From positions 791,319 to 855,318 of the forward strand of contig NZ_BKZV01000001.1 in NCBI RefSeq assembly GCF_008974285.1: 64,000 nt of DNA, given 5' to 3'. The stretch comes from Thermogemmatispora aurantia (GTDB taxonomy: Bacteria > Chloroflexota > Ktedonobacteria > Ktedonobacterales > Ktedonobacteraceae). The notes under the pieces are model-generated. The model ran no database searches. It was not told the DNA's origin and was given only the letters and a program-made list of their open reading frames with translations. Each line of letters begins with the position of its first letter. Within the stretch, counting starts at the first letter, position 1. Positions 41,789-50,949 of the stretch are shown here, in pieces. The translations under genes were made by a program, and so were the position numbers.

Positions 41789-43339
41789 CTAGGGCCGTCG
41801 CCAGCGGCGCCCATCACGCCAGATGAACTCATCAGCGGCCTGGGGACCCCAGGTGCCCGCCTCATATGGATGGATGGTCTCGCGCGGCGCCTCAGCCCAG
41901 GCATCTAGAATGCCCTGAATGAACTCCCAGGCCGCTTCTACCTCGTCGCGGCGCGTGAAGAGCGTGGAGTCACCTAGCATACAATCAAGCAGCAGTCGCT
42001 CGTAGGCCTCCGGCTGCGGACGCATAAAGGACGAGCCGTAGAAGAAGTCCATGTTGACCGAGCGGATCTGCATCTCGGTACCCGGGACTTTGGCACCGAA
42101 GCGTAACGAGATGCCCTCGTCTGGCTGGATGCGCAGCACGATGACGTTCGGATCAATTTGACCCTGAATGTTGCTGCGCTGCCAGAACATGGAAGGCGGC
42201 TGCTTGAACTGAATGGCTATCTCTGTGACGCGCTTGGGCAGGCGCTTGCCAGTGCGCAGGTAGAAGGGGACGTCCGCCCAGCGCCAATTGTCAACAAAGA
42301 CCTTGAGGGCCACGTAGGTCTCGGTGCCGGAATCGGGCCGCACCCCCGGCTCCTCGGTATAGCCAGGTACCAGTCGCCCATTCATCCAGCCAGCAGTATA
42401 TTGGCCACGCACGGTGTTGAGCAGAGCATTCTGCCCCTGCAGCGGCTGCAGCGCATGCAGCACTTTGACCTTTTCGTCACGCACTGCCGTGGCATCAAAG
42501 GCGATCGGCGGCTCCATCGCGACCAGGGTCAGCAACTGCATCATATGGTTCTGGACCATGTCGCGAATAGCCCCCGCTTCTTCATAGTAGGCCGCTCGCC
42601 CCTCAAGGCCAATGTTCTCCGCTACGGTGATCTGGACATGGTCCACGTAGCGGCGATTCCAGACTGGCTCGAAGATGCCGTTGGCCAGGCGGAAGACCAG
42701 TATGTTCTGAACCGTCTCTTTGCCCAGGTAATGGTCAATACGATAGACCTGCTCCTCTTTGAAGACCCGCAGCACCTGACGGTTCAGCTCACGAGCTGAG
42801 GCCAGGTCATGACCAAAGGGCTTCTCAATGATGATGCGCGTCCAGCCTTTGCGGCTCTTGTTGAGACCAGCAGCACCCAGGCGCTGGATGATCTCGGGAT
42901 ACTGGCTCGGCGGCGTCGACAGGTAGAAGATGCGGTTACCGCCAGTGCCACGCTCCCGATCCAGCCGGTTGAGCAGGGCGTTCAGCTTTTCATAGCCCGC
43001 CTGGTTGTGAAAGTCAGACTGCAGGTAGAAGATGCCGGACGCAAAGCTCTCCCAGACCTGCTGATTGATGGGCTTCTGGCGCGAGTATTCGTTGATGGCT
43101 TCAAAAGCCTGCTCCCGGAATTGCTCATCGGTATAGGGCCGGCGCGCAAAGCCTATGACGGAAAAGCCCGCCGGCAGCGGGTGTTCCAAGGCCAGGTTGT
43201 AGAGAGCAGGCAAGAGTTTCCGATGGGTTAGATCGCCAGTCGCCCCAAAAATCACCATCGCGCAGGGTTCCGGGCTATGCTTGATACGCAACCCTTCGCG
43301 TAAGGGATTGGGCGCCTCGACCGCGCTGCGTTGAGGCAT
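41789..43339 (-). CDS. zwf: Glucose-6-phosphate 1-dehydrogenase
   Basis: Zwf oxidises glucose 6-phosphate with NADP to 6-phosphogluconolactone. From the ATG at 43339 (AGGAG 10 nt upstream) it has 516 residues. The coenzyme loop IFGATGDLTHRKLLP is near residue 30, EKPFGHDLASARELN near 172, and the catalytic RIDHYLGKE near 200-208. The C-terminal domain has RTGKRLPKRVTEIAI and WEFIQGILDAW. Length is normal. Presence of opcA next in the cluster supports an OpcA-activated type. The version beginning 8 codons earlier lacks a ribosome site. Confidence 0.97.
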   Translation of the reverse strand: MPQRSAVEAPNPLREGLRIKHSPEPCAMVIFGATGDLTHRKLLPALYNLALEHPLPAGFSVIGFARRPYTDEQFREQAFEAINEYSRQKPINQQVWESFASGIFYLQSDFHNQAGYEKLNALLNRLDRERGTGGNRIFYLSTPPSQYPEIIQRLGAAGLNKSRKGWTRIIIEKPFGHDLASARELNRQVLRVFKEEQVYRIDHYLGKETVQNILVFRLANGIFEPVWNRRYVDHVQITVAENIGLEGRAAYYEEAGAIRDMVQNHMMQLLTLVAMEPPIAFDATAVRDEKVKVLHALQPLQGQNALLNTVRGQYTAGWMNGRLVPGYTEEPGVRPDSGTETYVALKVFVDNWRWADVPFYLRTGKRLPKRVTEIAIQFKQPPSMFWQRSNIQGQIDPNVIVLRIQPDEGISLRFGAKVPGTEMQIRSVNMDFFYGSSFMRPQPEAYERLLLDCMLGDSTLFTRRDEVEAAWEFIQGILDAWAEAPRETIHPYEAGTWGPQAADEFIWRDGRRWRRP

Positions 43340-43744
43340 CGATGATATTCTCCTGGTCATCACTTGTTCTTGACAGACAATACACGCTCTAGACTGAGTT
43401 CCAGGTTGGTCTTCCGTTACCGGGTTTGTAACCAGGACCTCTCATCGCCTGTCATCGGCTATATTCATTGTAGTGCAATGCTTGTGCAGATTTAAAATCT
43501 TCTGAAGATCTTCCCATGTGCCCGGGCCAGGCAGGCTGACAGGCCGACAGAGCCGGAGGCCACTCTTCATCCGGGCCAGAGGCCGCGCCAGGATGGGAGC
43601 CGGGCCTGCTGAGCAGACAGAGATGGCCTTGCTCCCTTCCTCCGGTCGCTGCCTCGGTTCGAGATGGTGCAATGCGGCTGATGCGGCTCTCCCGTCGGCA
43701 CACATCCGTGCAGCTTACAGGCGCGCCTGTTGATGCCTCCTCAG
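43340..43744. other. Spacer between pgi and zwf
   Basis: This 405-bp stretch holds no gene. A TACAAT box at 43467-43472 on the minus strand, with only a weak -35, is a candidate promoter for zwf. No clear terminator follows pgi. Confidence 0.4.
43467..43472 (-). promoter_or_regulatory. Candidate -10 box of zwf
   Basis: TACAAT on the minus strand lies about 130 nt upstream of the zwf ATG. The best -35 at 17-18 bp is TTTAAA/TTAAAT, a weak match, so the call is tentative. Confidence 0.3.
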
Positions 43745-45490
43745 TCAGTGCGAGGGCTGTCCGTCACCTTGCTGCTCTACGGGAACCAGCCGTTGCGCCA
43801 GGGCCTGCAGGCCGGCAGCCAGATCACCTCCGATAGCAATGCGGATGTTACGTCGCTCGTGCGCCGAGAGGGCGAAGAGGTCGCCCAAAGCCTGCGCTTC
43901 TTTGAGAATACCAAAGGTATAGGACTCGCCCGGAATGGGGACGTCCTGCTTCACATCACCGGTGATCTGGATAAACACGCCGTTGTTAGGCCCGCCTTTG
44001 TGTAACTGGCCGGTCGAGTGCAGGAAACGCGGACCATAGCCAAGCGTTGTCGCAACGCGGTAGCGATCGCGCAGACGCAAACGCAGCGCCTGCAGGGCGC
44101 TTTCATTGACTTCGCTACGCCGCACATAGGCCATGAGGGCAATGTAGTCGCCTGGACGTACCTGGTCGAGGAAGGCTTGCAGGTAGCTATCCAGTCCTTC
44201 CTTCCCTTCTCCCATCCTTCTGCCATAGACGCGCAGCGCTCCTTCGCTGATGACTGGCTCTAGCTCGGGAAGCTTTCCTTCCCGCCGGAAGCGCTCCAGG
44301 AGGCGCGCTGTGTTGTCTTTGCTCTCTTGGACGTTCGGTTGATCGAAGGCGTTGATTTGCAGGAAGATGCCAGCGACCGCTGTGGCCAGCTCCCAGATGA
44401 AGAACTGGGCGCCCAGGTCGTAACGGTCGGCCAGATGGAAGCGTACCAGCGGCTGGCCCGCCGTGCGTAGACGCGCCAGACCTTCATCGAGGGCGGCATT
44501 GTCGTCGCCCTCCAGCCGCAGGTAGACGAAGAGGCGGTCGTTGCCATAGACGGAGGGCGCTCCCAGGGCTTCCCCTTCGACAGGAAGGAGACCTCGCCCC
44601 TCCTTACCGGTGCTCTCGGCGATGAGCTGCTCCACCCAGTAGCCGTAGCTGGCAATAGCCGGCGAGAGCACAAAGGTGATCTTGTCGCGCCCATGTGTGC
44701 CCAGGGCCCCTAGCACGGCACCCAGGCGCAGACCGGGATTGTCTGCGACTGGCTGGCTGGCGCTGCAGCGGCTCATGGCTTCTTGAGCGCGAGTCAGCAG
44801 CTGCTTGATGTCGACGCCAATCAGAGCACCAGGCACCAGGCCGAAGAAGGAGAGCGCTGAGTAGCGCCCGCCTATGTCGGGCGGATTGGCGAAGACATGG
44901 CGGAAGCGATGGTCATGGGCTAGCTGCTCTAGTGAGGTGCCAGGGTCGGTGATGGCGATAAAATGTGCGCCACCCTCGCCGCCCAGCTCGCTGACCCGCT
45001 GCCAGAAGTAGCGAAAATGAGAGAGCGTCTCGATGGTCTCGCCCGACTTGGAAGCTACTATGAACAGCGTTTTGCCAAGGTCGATGCGCTCCTCGACGGC
45101 GCGAATCGTGTCAGGATCGGTGGTGTCGAGCACGAACAGGTCCAGGTAGCCGGGTGCGACGCCGAAGGTCAGGCGCAGGACCTCGGGACAGAGGCTGCTG
45201 CCTCCCATGCCCAGCAGCACGGCGTATCGATAGCCGTCTTGACGCACCGCTTCTACGAGGCCCTCGATCTCCTGCAGGCGCTCCTGCATGGTGTTGGCAA
45301 CGGTCAGCCAACCGAGTCGCTCGCGAATCTCCTGCTGGACGGCACGGTCAGTCTTCCAGAGGCTGGCATCACGTTCCCAGATGCGTCGCGCGACACCCTC
45401 GGCAGTGAGTCGCTCCAGTCCCGTACTTACCAGCTCTTGAAGAGCACTTTCGGCCTCAAATTGTGGCTCTGGTTCCTGTTGTGCTGTCAC
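43745..45490 (-). CDS. pgi: Glucose-6-phosphate isomerase (Tal-Pgi-type)
   Basis: Pgi interconverts glucose and fructose 6-phosphate. The 581-residue product has two SIS domains: VLLGMGGSSLCPEVLRL near 91-107 and FIVASKSGETIETLSHF near 143-159 in the first, and INAFDQPNVQESKDNT and LGYGPRFLHSTGQLHKGGPN in the second. The sequence resembles the isomerase half of the natural transaldolase-isomerase fusion proteins more than the short E. coli type. Here the two halves are separate genes joined by a 4-bp ATGA overlap (45487-45490). Its location between tal and zwf links glycolysis and the pentose-phosphate pathway. Confidence 0.95.
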   Translation of the reverse strand: MTAQQEPEPQFEAESALQELVSTGLERLTAEGVARRIWERDASLWKTDRAVQQEIRERLGWLTVANTMQERLQEIEGLVEAVRQDGYRYAVLLGMGGSSLCPEVLRLTFGVAPGYLDLFVLDTTDPDTIRAVEERIDLGKTLFIVASKSGETIETLSHFRYFWQRVSELGGEGGAHFIAITDPGTSLEQLAHDHRFRHVFANPPDIGGRYSALSFFGLVPGALIGVDIKQLLTRAQEAMSRCSASQPVADNPGLRLGAVLGALGTHGRDKITFVLSPAIASYGYWVEQLIAESTGKEGRGLLPVEGEALGAPSVYGNDRLFVYLRLEGDDNAALDEGLARLRTAGQPLVRFHLADRYDLGAQFFIWELATAVAGIFLQINAFDQPNVQESKDNTARLLERFRREGKLPELEPVISEGALRVYGRRMGEGKEGLDSYLQAFLDQVRPGDYIALMAYVRRSEVNESALQALRLRLRDRYRVATTLGYGPRFLHSTGQLHKGGPNNGVFIQITGDVKQDVPIPGESYTFGILKEAQALGDLFALSAHERRNIRIAIGGDLAAGLQALAQRLVPVEQQGDGQPSH

Positions 45491-46632
45491 CGCGAAACCT
45501 GCCTCTCTTTGAGCGCCTGCTGACGGGCGCGAATGCTATTGAGCAACTGGTGGTAGGAGTCGGCAAACTTCTGCACACCCTCATCAAGCAGCTGCTGAGT
45601 CACCGCCTCGTAGGAGATGCCAAGCTGCTCCAGTTCCTTGAACAGCGCCCGTGCGCCATCGAGATCGTCTTCGATGCTGTAGCGCACTCGCCCATGATCG
45701 CGGAACTTTTCGATGGTTTCATAGGGCATGGTGTCAACTGTGTCGGGGCCGATGAGTTCCTCGGCGTAGAGCACGTCTCGGTAGGCCGGGTTCTTGGTGC
45801 TGGTGCTGGCCCACAATGGACGCTGCACGTGTGCCCCGAGCTGGCGCAGAGCAGCAAAGCGCGGCGAGCCAAAGATGCGCTTGAATTCCTGGTAGACCAG
45901 GCGCGCGTTAGCGATAGCCGCCTTCCCTTGCAAGGAGCGGAGCCGGGCTTGCTCGGCAGGGTCATTGCTGGCCTTGATCTTCTCTTCGAGCAGCTTGTCG
46001 ACCAGTGTGTCAACACGACTGACGAAGAAGCTGGCAACCGAGGCGATGCCGCTGATGTCCTGGCCTTCGGCGTTGCGATTCTCCAGCGCTGCCAGGTAGG
46101 CCTCAGCGACCTCACGATAGGTCTCGATGGAGAAAATGAGGGTGATGTTGATATTGTAGCCTTCGGTCAGCGCCTGCTGAATGGCGGGCAGCCCTTCAGG
46201 GGTGGCCGGGATCTTGATCATGAGGTTCGGTCGATTGACGAGCTGCCAGTAGCGGCGGACCGCGGCCAGCGTTCCCTCAGTGTCGTGAGCCAGGTCCGGT
46301 GAGACTTCCAGGCTAACGTAGCCGTCAACGCCGGCGCTGCGCTCGTAGATGGGCCGCAGCAGGTCGGCCACAGTCTGAACGTCACGCACGACCAGGGCAT
46401 CGTAGATCTCTTCGACCTCTTTCCCCTGCCGGATCAGCTCTTCGATCTGGGCATCGTAGGCGTGACCACTGCTGATGGCTTTGTCGAAAATGGTGGGGTT
46501 GGCTGTGACCCCCGTAATGCCATCTTCCTCCAGGAGACGCTTGAATTCGCCGGATTCTAGCTGCGCCCGGTCAATGTTATCGTACCAGACACTCTGTCCA
46601 TAATCCTTCAGTTGTAACAAGGGATTTGCCAT
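45487..46632 (-). CDS. tal: Transaldolase
   Basis: Transaldolase transfers a three-carbon unit between sugar phosphates. The 381-residue product has SVWYDNIDRAQLESGEF, GVTANPTIFDKAI, VSLEVSP, the Schiff-base lysine in LMIKIPATPEG (Lys 140), TLIFSIETYREVAEAYL, SRVDTLVDKLL and RPLWASTSTKNPAY. This is the longer class (about 360-380 residues) of actinobacteria and cyanobacteria. AGGAG lies 6-8 nt before the ATG. It is the first gene of the leftward cluster and is coupled to pgi by the ATGA overlap. Confidence 0.96.
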   Translation of the reverse strand: MANPLLQLKDYGQSVWYDNIDRAQLESGEFKRLLEEDGITGVTANPTIFDKAISSGHAYDAQIEELIRQGKEVEEIYDALVVRDVQTVADLLRPIYERSAGVDGYVSLEVSPDLAHDTEGTLAAVRRYWQLVNRPNLMIKIPATPEGLPAIQQALTEGYNINITLIFSIETYREVAEAYLAALENRNAEGQDISGIASVASFFVSRVDTLVDKLLEEKIKASNDPAEQARLRSLQGKAAIANARLVYQEFKRIFGSPRFAALRQLGAHVQRPLWASTSTKNPAYRDVLYAEELIGPDTVDTMPYETIEKFRDHGRVRYSIEDDLDGARALFKELEQLGISYEAVTQQLLDEGVQKFADSYHQLLNSIRARQQALKERQVSR

Positions 46633-47095
46633 GCTCTTCTCCTCTGGTCAAGGCTTCATGCCGTTCTGTGTTTCTACCCCTCTCTTTAGTGGAAAGAGCT
46701 TACAGGCCAGTTTTATTCCCACCCGGAAGGGGGCTCTGTCCCGCCTGGCCAAGGGCTTTGCATCGCGCTTGCCACTATGCCTGAGTTTTTATTGTCATCA
46801 GTACACTAAGAGGTCACCTTTTTTATGATAACACCTGCCCCCGCCCGGCGGCAAATACTGAGTCGGGCGGGGACTTTGCCTGCCTCCTGCTTTTCTGCTT
46901 ACCAAGAAGCGGCTAGCCGGCCCCCACCTTCAGTCAGGGGAGTCGTTACCAGGACACTCGCTTGCAGGGAGGCAGCTCATGGGCTACACTTGCCAGTAGC
47001 GGAATGCCAGGTTCCGCTTTGGCTGGTAGGTGCCCACCAGCCGCGACTAGCTCCCGCGCGAGGGAGGAGACGAGAAGGAAAGGGAGAGAAAACCC
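46633..47095. other. Divergent spacer between tal and the PEP-mutase-family gene
   Basis: This 463-bp region should hold the promoters for both sides. The AT-rich stretch at about 46785-46835 is the best place, but no pair of boxes at proper spacing could be chosen with confidence. No gene or RNA was seen. Confidence 0.35.
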
Positions 47096-47998
47096 ATGCG
47101 AGTGACAACACGCTTGCGCCAGTTACTGGCTGGCCCCGAGCTGGTGGTGGCCCCTGGGGCGTACGATGCTTTGAGCGCGCGGCTGATCGCCCAGGCCGGT
47201 TTCTCCGCGGTCTATATGACAGGCTTCGGAACGTCAGCCAGCGTGCTCGGGATGCCCGATGTGGGCTTGCTGACAATGAGTGAGATGGTGAGCCGCGCGG
47301 CAGCCTTGGCAGCGGTGACCGGCGAGGTGCCATTGATCGCCGATGCCGATACAGGCTATGGGAATCCGCTGAATGTGCGCCGGACGGTGCGCGAGTATGA
47401 GCGGGCCGGGGTGGCAGGACTGCATATTGAAGATCAGGTTTGGCCGAAGAAGTGTGGTCATATGGAGGGGAAGCAGGTCATTCCAATGGAGGAGATGGTC
47501 CAGAAGGTGCGCGCAGCGGTGGAGGCCCGTCAGGACCCCGATTTTGTGATTATTGCGCGCACCGATGCCGCGGCAGTGCTCGGTTTTGAGGAGGCGCTGC
47601 GCCGCGGACGGGCCTATCGCGAGGCGGGAGCCGATGTGATCTTTATTGAGGCCCCCCGCACGATGGAGGAGCTGCGGGCCATTGTGCAGGCCTTCCCTGA
47701 TGTGCCTCTGCTCTTTAATTGGGCCCAGAGCGGTAAGACGCCCCCGCTCTCTGTGAATGAGATTCGGGAGTTGGGCTTTAAGCTGGTACTTTTCCCCGTT
47801 GCCTTGCTTTTTACGGCCACTCATGCCATGCTTCGCTTACTGGAAGGACTGAAGCAGGGCGAGACGCCGACGGCTTTCGCTGATCAGTCGGTGAGCTTCC
47901 AGCAGTTTACCGAGCTGGTCGGCCTGCCCTTTATTCAGGAGCTGGAAGCTCGCTACGGTGTACGCCAGGAGGCCACTCCACAGCCCCACCAGAGCTGA
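47096..47998 (+). CDS. Isocitrate lyase / PEP mutase family protein
   Basis: The 300-residue TIM-barrel protein has YDALSARLIAQAGFSAVYMTG, the metal-site LIADADTGYGN (Asp 83, Asp 85), AGLHIEDQVWPKKCGHM with the family motif KKCGH near 118-122, IIARTDA and a FIEAPRTMEEL late strand. The KKCGH motif with the catalytic cysteine is typical of lyases such as 2-methylisocitrate lyase (PrpB) and carboxyphosphonoenolpyruvate mutase-like enzymes; the exact acid cleaved cannot be told. No methylcitrate synthase or dehydratase gene is nearby, which argues against a propionate operon. A purine-rich AGGGAGAGAAAA precedes the ATG. Confidence 0.88.
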   Translation: MRVTTRLRQLLAGPELVVAPGAYDALSARLIAQAGFSAVYMTGFGTSASVLGMPDVGLLTMSEMVSRAAALAAVTGEVPLIADADTGYGNPLNVRRTVREYERAGVAGLHIEDQVWPKKCGHMEGKQVIPMEEMVQKVRAAVEARQDPDFVIIARTDAAAVLGFEEALRRGRAYREAGADVIFIEAPRTMEELRAIVQAFPDVPLLFNWAQSGKTPPLSVNEIRELGFKLVLFPVALLFTATHAMLRLLEGLKQGETPTAFADQSVSFQQFTELVGLPFIQELEARYGVRQEATPQPHQS

Positions 47999-48175
47999 AA
48001 ACTAGACCTGAGTAAGGATTAGAGAGATATGGGGGAATTCGGCCAGCCTGCTGCCTCGGCTGACTGGCCGCTTTCCTCCCTTGCGCTGGCTCTACGAGAG
48101 GTATGAGCGGCACACGCTGTCCCCCTTGCTGTCTGCGTTTATTGCGATCATCTTGCTGAGAGAAAGGAGCCAACG

Positions 48176-48598
48176 ATGGCCGAGAATAGCTTTCAGAAGC
48201 CCAGTATTACGATCGAGGCAGCGCATCGTCTCATCGCTGCAGCTGAGGCAAAAGCTCGTGAAATGGGTGTGCCGATGTGCATCGCTATCTGCGACGCTGA
48301 TGGTACGCTGAAAGCCTTCAGCCGCATGGACGGAGCACCTCTCTTGAGCGTTCAGATCGCTCAGGATAAGGCTTATACGGCGGTCAGCTTTGGAGGCATG
48401 GCTACCCACGAGTGGTTTGATTTTATTAGGAACGATCCGCCTTTGCTGCACGGGATCATCAAGACGGATCGCCTGATCGTCTTCGGCGGCGGCTTCGCTA
48501 TTAAAACCGCCGAGGGGATTATCGGAGGAATCGGGGTCAGCGGCGGCCACTATACCCAGGATATGGAAGTGGCCCAGGCAGCGCTGGCAGCTCTCTAG
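48176..48598 (+). CDS. GlcG/HbpS-family protein
   Basis: The 140-residue product belongs to the GlcG/HbpS (DUF336) family: ITIEAAHRLIAAAEAKAREM, AICDADGTLKAFSRMDGAPL, AQDKAYTAVSFG, FGGGFAIKT and GGIGVSGGHYTQDMEVAQAAL are the usual conserved blocks. HbpS binds haem and signals oxidative stress in Streptomyces; GlcG is found with glycolate genes. AAAGGAG lies 7 nt before the ATG. It lies 177 bp after the PEP-mutase-family gene on the same strand; a shared function with that enzyme is possible and not shown. Confidence 0.88.
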   Translation: MAENSFQKPSITIEAAHRLIAAAEAKAREMGVPMCIAICDADGTLKAFSRMDGAPLLSVQIAQDKAYTAVSFGGMATHEWFDFIRNDPPLLHGIIKTDRLIVFGGGFAIKTAEGIIGGIGVSGGHYTQDMEVAQAALAAL

Positions 48599-48818
48599 AT
48601 CAGATAGCAGGGAGATGGCCGCCCGTCCAGCCAACGCGAACGTTGGGAGCAATAGTACATACCGCTTCTTCTTTGGGAGCTTGCTCTTGTGGAGTCACCA
48701 GTATTGTGCCCCCGCCTCCTGTGCCTCCCAGTAGGGCCAGGATGACAGGGTCCCTGGTTGAGCCTGGTTGAGTTGGCCCAGGGGGAGAAGCGCTGATGGG
48801 CCAGCTACTCTGGCCTGG

Positions 48819-49634
48819 CTAGAGGATGGCTCTCAGCGTTTCTTCGTAACCAGCGAGCAGGCCAGCCATGTCTCGTAGCAGCTGCCCGATACTGTGAAGG
48901 TGGCTGATGATCTCGTTGCGGCGTTTGAGATCGCTGCGCAGGCCTTCCTCCAGCATGACAAGAAAGGCCGTGGCATCGGTGAGTCGGCTGGTCAGGACCT
49001 GCCTTTGCTCGTCGAGCCGACGATGGTCTTCGCGCACATGGGGCGGACGCAGCGTAGGGGTTGGCTGCCGCTCGCTGGCCGCTGGATGCAGACGCTGCAA
49101 GCTGGAGAGTTCCTCAGTGTGAATGTAGCTGCTCTGCTCGTCAAGAATAGCCGCGAGCGAACGACGAAACTCCATAAAGAGACAGTAGAGGTCAGCGGTG
49201 AAGGCTCCAACGCGTTGGAGAGCGATGCTGAGTTGCTGGCGATCACCTGCTAGATCGAGATCATCGCATTCCTGAATGAGGTCCTGAATCTCTTTGAGGG
49301 TCGTCAGGGTTTCGTTGAAGCGCGCACTGAGCACCTGTGTGCTGGCCTGGGACGAGTTGATGTGCTCTTGATAGAGCTGGTAGAGAGCACGTAAGGTCGA
49401 CTGTTCCTGCGAGGGCCGCTGCGGCATCGGCCCAACGGAGAACAAGGCTTCCTGGGCTGCCCTGGCGGCACAGCCCTGCAATAGCTCCAGAGTCTGGTCA
49501 ATGTCACTGAGCAGCTGCTCGCGCTGGATGGCTGCTAGATCAGGATGATGACGGATCAGGCTACGACAGTTGCACAGGGTGGTAATGGCACGCTCAAAAG
49601 CATGATCTGTTTGGTCTTGGGTATCTTCGGACAT
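48819..49634 (-). CDS. Hypothetical helical/coiled-coil protein
   Basis: This gene is not recognised. From the ATG at 49634 (GGAAGGAAA 8 nt upstream) it encodes 271 residues, nearly all predicted helical and rich in Leu, Gln, Glu and Arg. Heptad-like stretches are TLKEIQDLIQECDDLDLAGD and RRNEIISHLHSIGQLLRDMA, and two cysteines occur in TTLCNCRSLIRHH. There is no signal peptide or membrane segment. A longer version from 49670 would add a tail with no ribosome site. It is convergent with the GlcG-like gene and divergent from the CAP-domain gene. Confidence 0.6.
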   Translation of the reverse strand: MSEDTQDQTDHAFERAITTLCNCRSLIRHHPDLAAIQREQLLSDIDQTLELLQGCAARAAQEALFSVGPMPQRPSQEQSTLRALYQLYQEHINSSQASTQVLSARFNETLTTLKEIQDLIQECDDLDLAGDRQQLSIALQRVGAFTADLYCLFMEFRRSLAAILDEQSSYIHTEELSSLQRLHPAASERQPTPTLRPPHVREDHRRLDEQRQVLTSRLTDATAFLVMLEEGLRSDLKRRNEIISHLHSIGQLLRDMAGLLAGYEETLRAIL

Positions 49635-49966
49635 GCCTCGGTTTCCTTCCCATCTGTTACCACAAGCCACGTTTATCCTACAAGAAGAGATGTCTGCCCG
49701 AATTGTACTGCCTGGTCAGCGGCGTTGTCAACGCGTCCTCTCATGCCTGACAGAAGGTGATGGCCGGCTCTCAGCGGGCGCGAAAGGTTAAGCCCTTCTT
49801 CCCCCCTCTCCAGGACTTCAGTACTAGATATTCTCTGTTTTTCCTCGCTTGCTTACTACGTGGCGGGCCGCCTATGCTACAATTGCTGCCAGACTGGTTC
49901 ATGGTAATTCCATGCCATGACTTCGCTTCTGGGTAGGTGAGATGAGCCAGGAGAAGGGAGGATGTC
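49635..49966. other. Divergent spacer
   Basis: This 332-bp region holds the candidate promoter of the CAP-domain gene at 49849-49878 and no gene. Confidence 0.4.
49849..49878 (+). promoter_or_regulatory. Sigma70-like promoter of the CAP-domain gene
   Basis: TTGCTT (49849-49854), an 18-bp spacer and TATGCT (49873-49878) predict a start near 49885, about 80 nt before the GTG start at 49967. Confidence 0.45.
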
Positions 49967-50761
49967 GTGCTGAGCAAGAAGCCACTGGTGCTGCTGATGC
50001 TCTTGCTGCTGACCTGGCTAAGCGGATGTGCGAGTGGGGCAACAAGTGAGCCGGCCACGGGACCGGCTTCATCAGGGAGGGGGTCAACGGCGCAAGGGAG
50101 CAGTACTCCGTTCCTTCGGGGAACACCGCAGATAACAGCGACAGTTTCCGGTGGCATGGGAGCTGCCACCCCAATTAGCATTACGGGTCACGGCGAGGCC
50201 CCAGCGACGCCGAGCCCTACGGTGCGCGGGCGCACGACACCTTCGCCAGGTCCTGCTTCGGGGCGCTCTGGCTCTGCTGCCACTCCTATTCCGACCCTGG
50301 CACCCGTCGGTAGTGGTCCTTATGGGACGCCGCCCGCGGAGACCAGCCAGGAAAGCCAACTACGGCTGCAGCTCTTTGTCCTCATCAACCATGATCGCGC
50401 CAGTCAGGGACTACCCGCCTATACCCTGGATGGTACTCTCTCTGCCGGCGCTCGCCTGCACAGCTGGAATATGGCACACTGCGGCCTGAGCCACGCCTGT
50501 CCTGGAGAAGCCGACCCTTGCGACCGCATTAGCGCAGAAGGAATTACGTGGAGCGTCTGCGGCGAGAACGTGGGCTACGCATCGGCCTCACCCGATGCCT
50601 GGAGCGGCGTGCAACTGATCGAGAATAGCATGCTCAACGAGCAGCCACCTAACGACGGGCACCGTCGCAATTTGCTTAGCAGCGCCTTCCACCAGATTGG
50701 CGTCGGCATCTATCTCGATAGCCAGGGCTATGTTTGGGTGACTGAAGATTTCACCAATTAG
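49967..50761 (+). CDS. CAP-domain (SCP/PR-1-like) lipoprotein
   Basis: The 264-residue product starts with a lipoprotein signal: a Leu-rich helix and the lipobox LSGC (Cys 21). A Thr/Pro/Gly/Ser-rich spacer runs to about residue 125. The CAP domain follows, with LFVLINHDRASQGLPAY, HSWNMAHCGLSHACPG, ICG-type GENVGYAS and NDGHRRNLLSSAFHQIGVG, which include the histidines and glutamates of the cavity. Bacterial CAP proteins are common on cell surfaces; their activity is mostly unknown. The GTG start has GGGAGG 5 nt upstream. A 15-bp inverted repeat follows the stop codon. Confidence 0.88.
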   Translation: MLSKKPLVLLMLLLLTWLSGCASGATSEPATGPASSGRGSTAQGSSTPFLRGTPQITATVSGGMGAATPISITGHGEAPATPSPTVRGRTTPSPGPASGRSGSAATPIPTLAPVGSGPYGTPPAETSQESQLRLQLFVLINHDRASQGLPAYTLDGTLSAGARLHSWNMAHCGLSHACPGEADPCDRISAEGITWSVCGENVGYASASPDAWSGVQLIENSMLNEQPPNDGHRRNLLSSAFHQIGVGIYLDSQGYVWVTEDFTN

Positions 50762-50788
50762 GGCTGAAGACCGCCCTCGGAGACAGAC

Positions 50789-50858
50789 AAGTAGGCAGGC
50801 AGGGCAGGGCAGGAGCAAGGGGGAAGCCTCAATTTCTTTCTCTCCTGCCTGCCTACTT
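50789..50858. terminator. 15-bp inverted repeat between convergent genes
   Basis: AAGTAGGCAGGCAGG (50789-50803) pairs perfectly with its complement at 50844-50858 around a 40-nt interior. It lies between the CAP-domain gene and the convergent M32 peptidase gene, so it may terminate both, although U-tracts are weak. Confidence 0.45.
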
Positions 50859-50949
50859 CTTGTCTTGCCTGGCGCTGGGGCCGGCTGGCTTCTTTTCCGG
50901 CAGGTGCGCTACCAGGTGCCAGCAGCCAGCGAGACCAGAATGCGCTCGC

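Noticed and set aside
41407-41826. A 139-codon plus-strand frame in the zwf-opcA gap
   Set aside because: It is low-complexity, lacks a ribosome site and runs into the end of zwf on the opposite strand.
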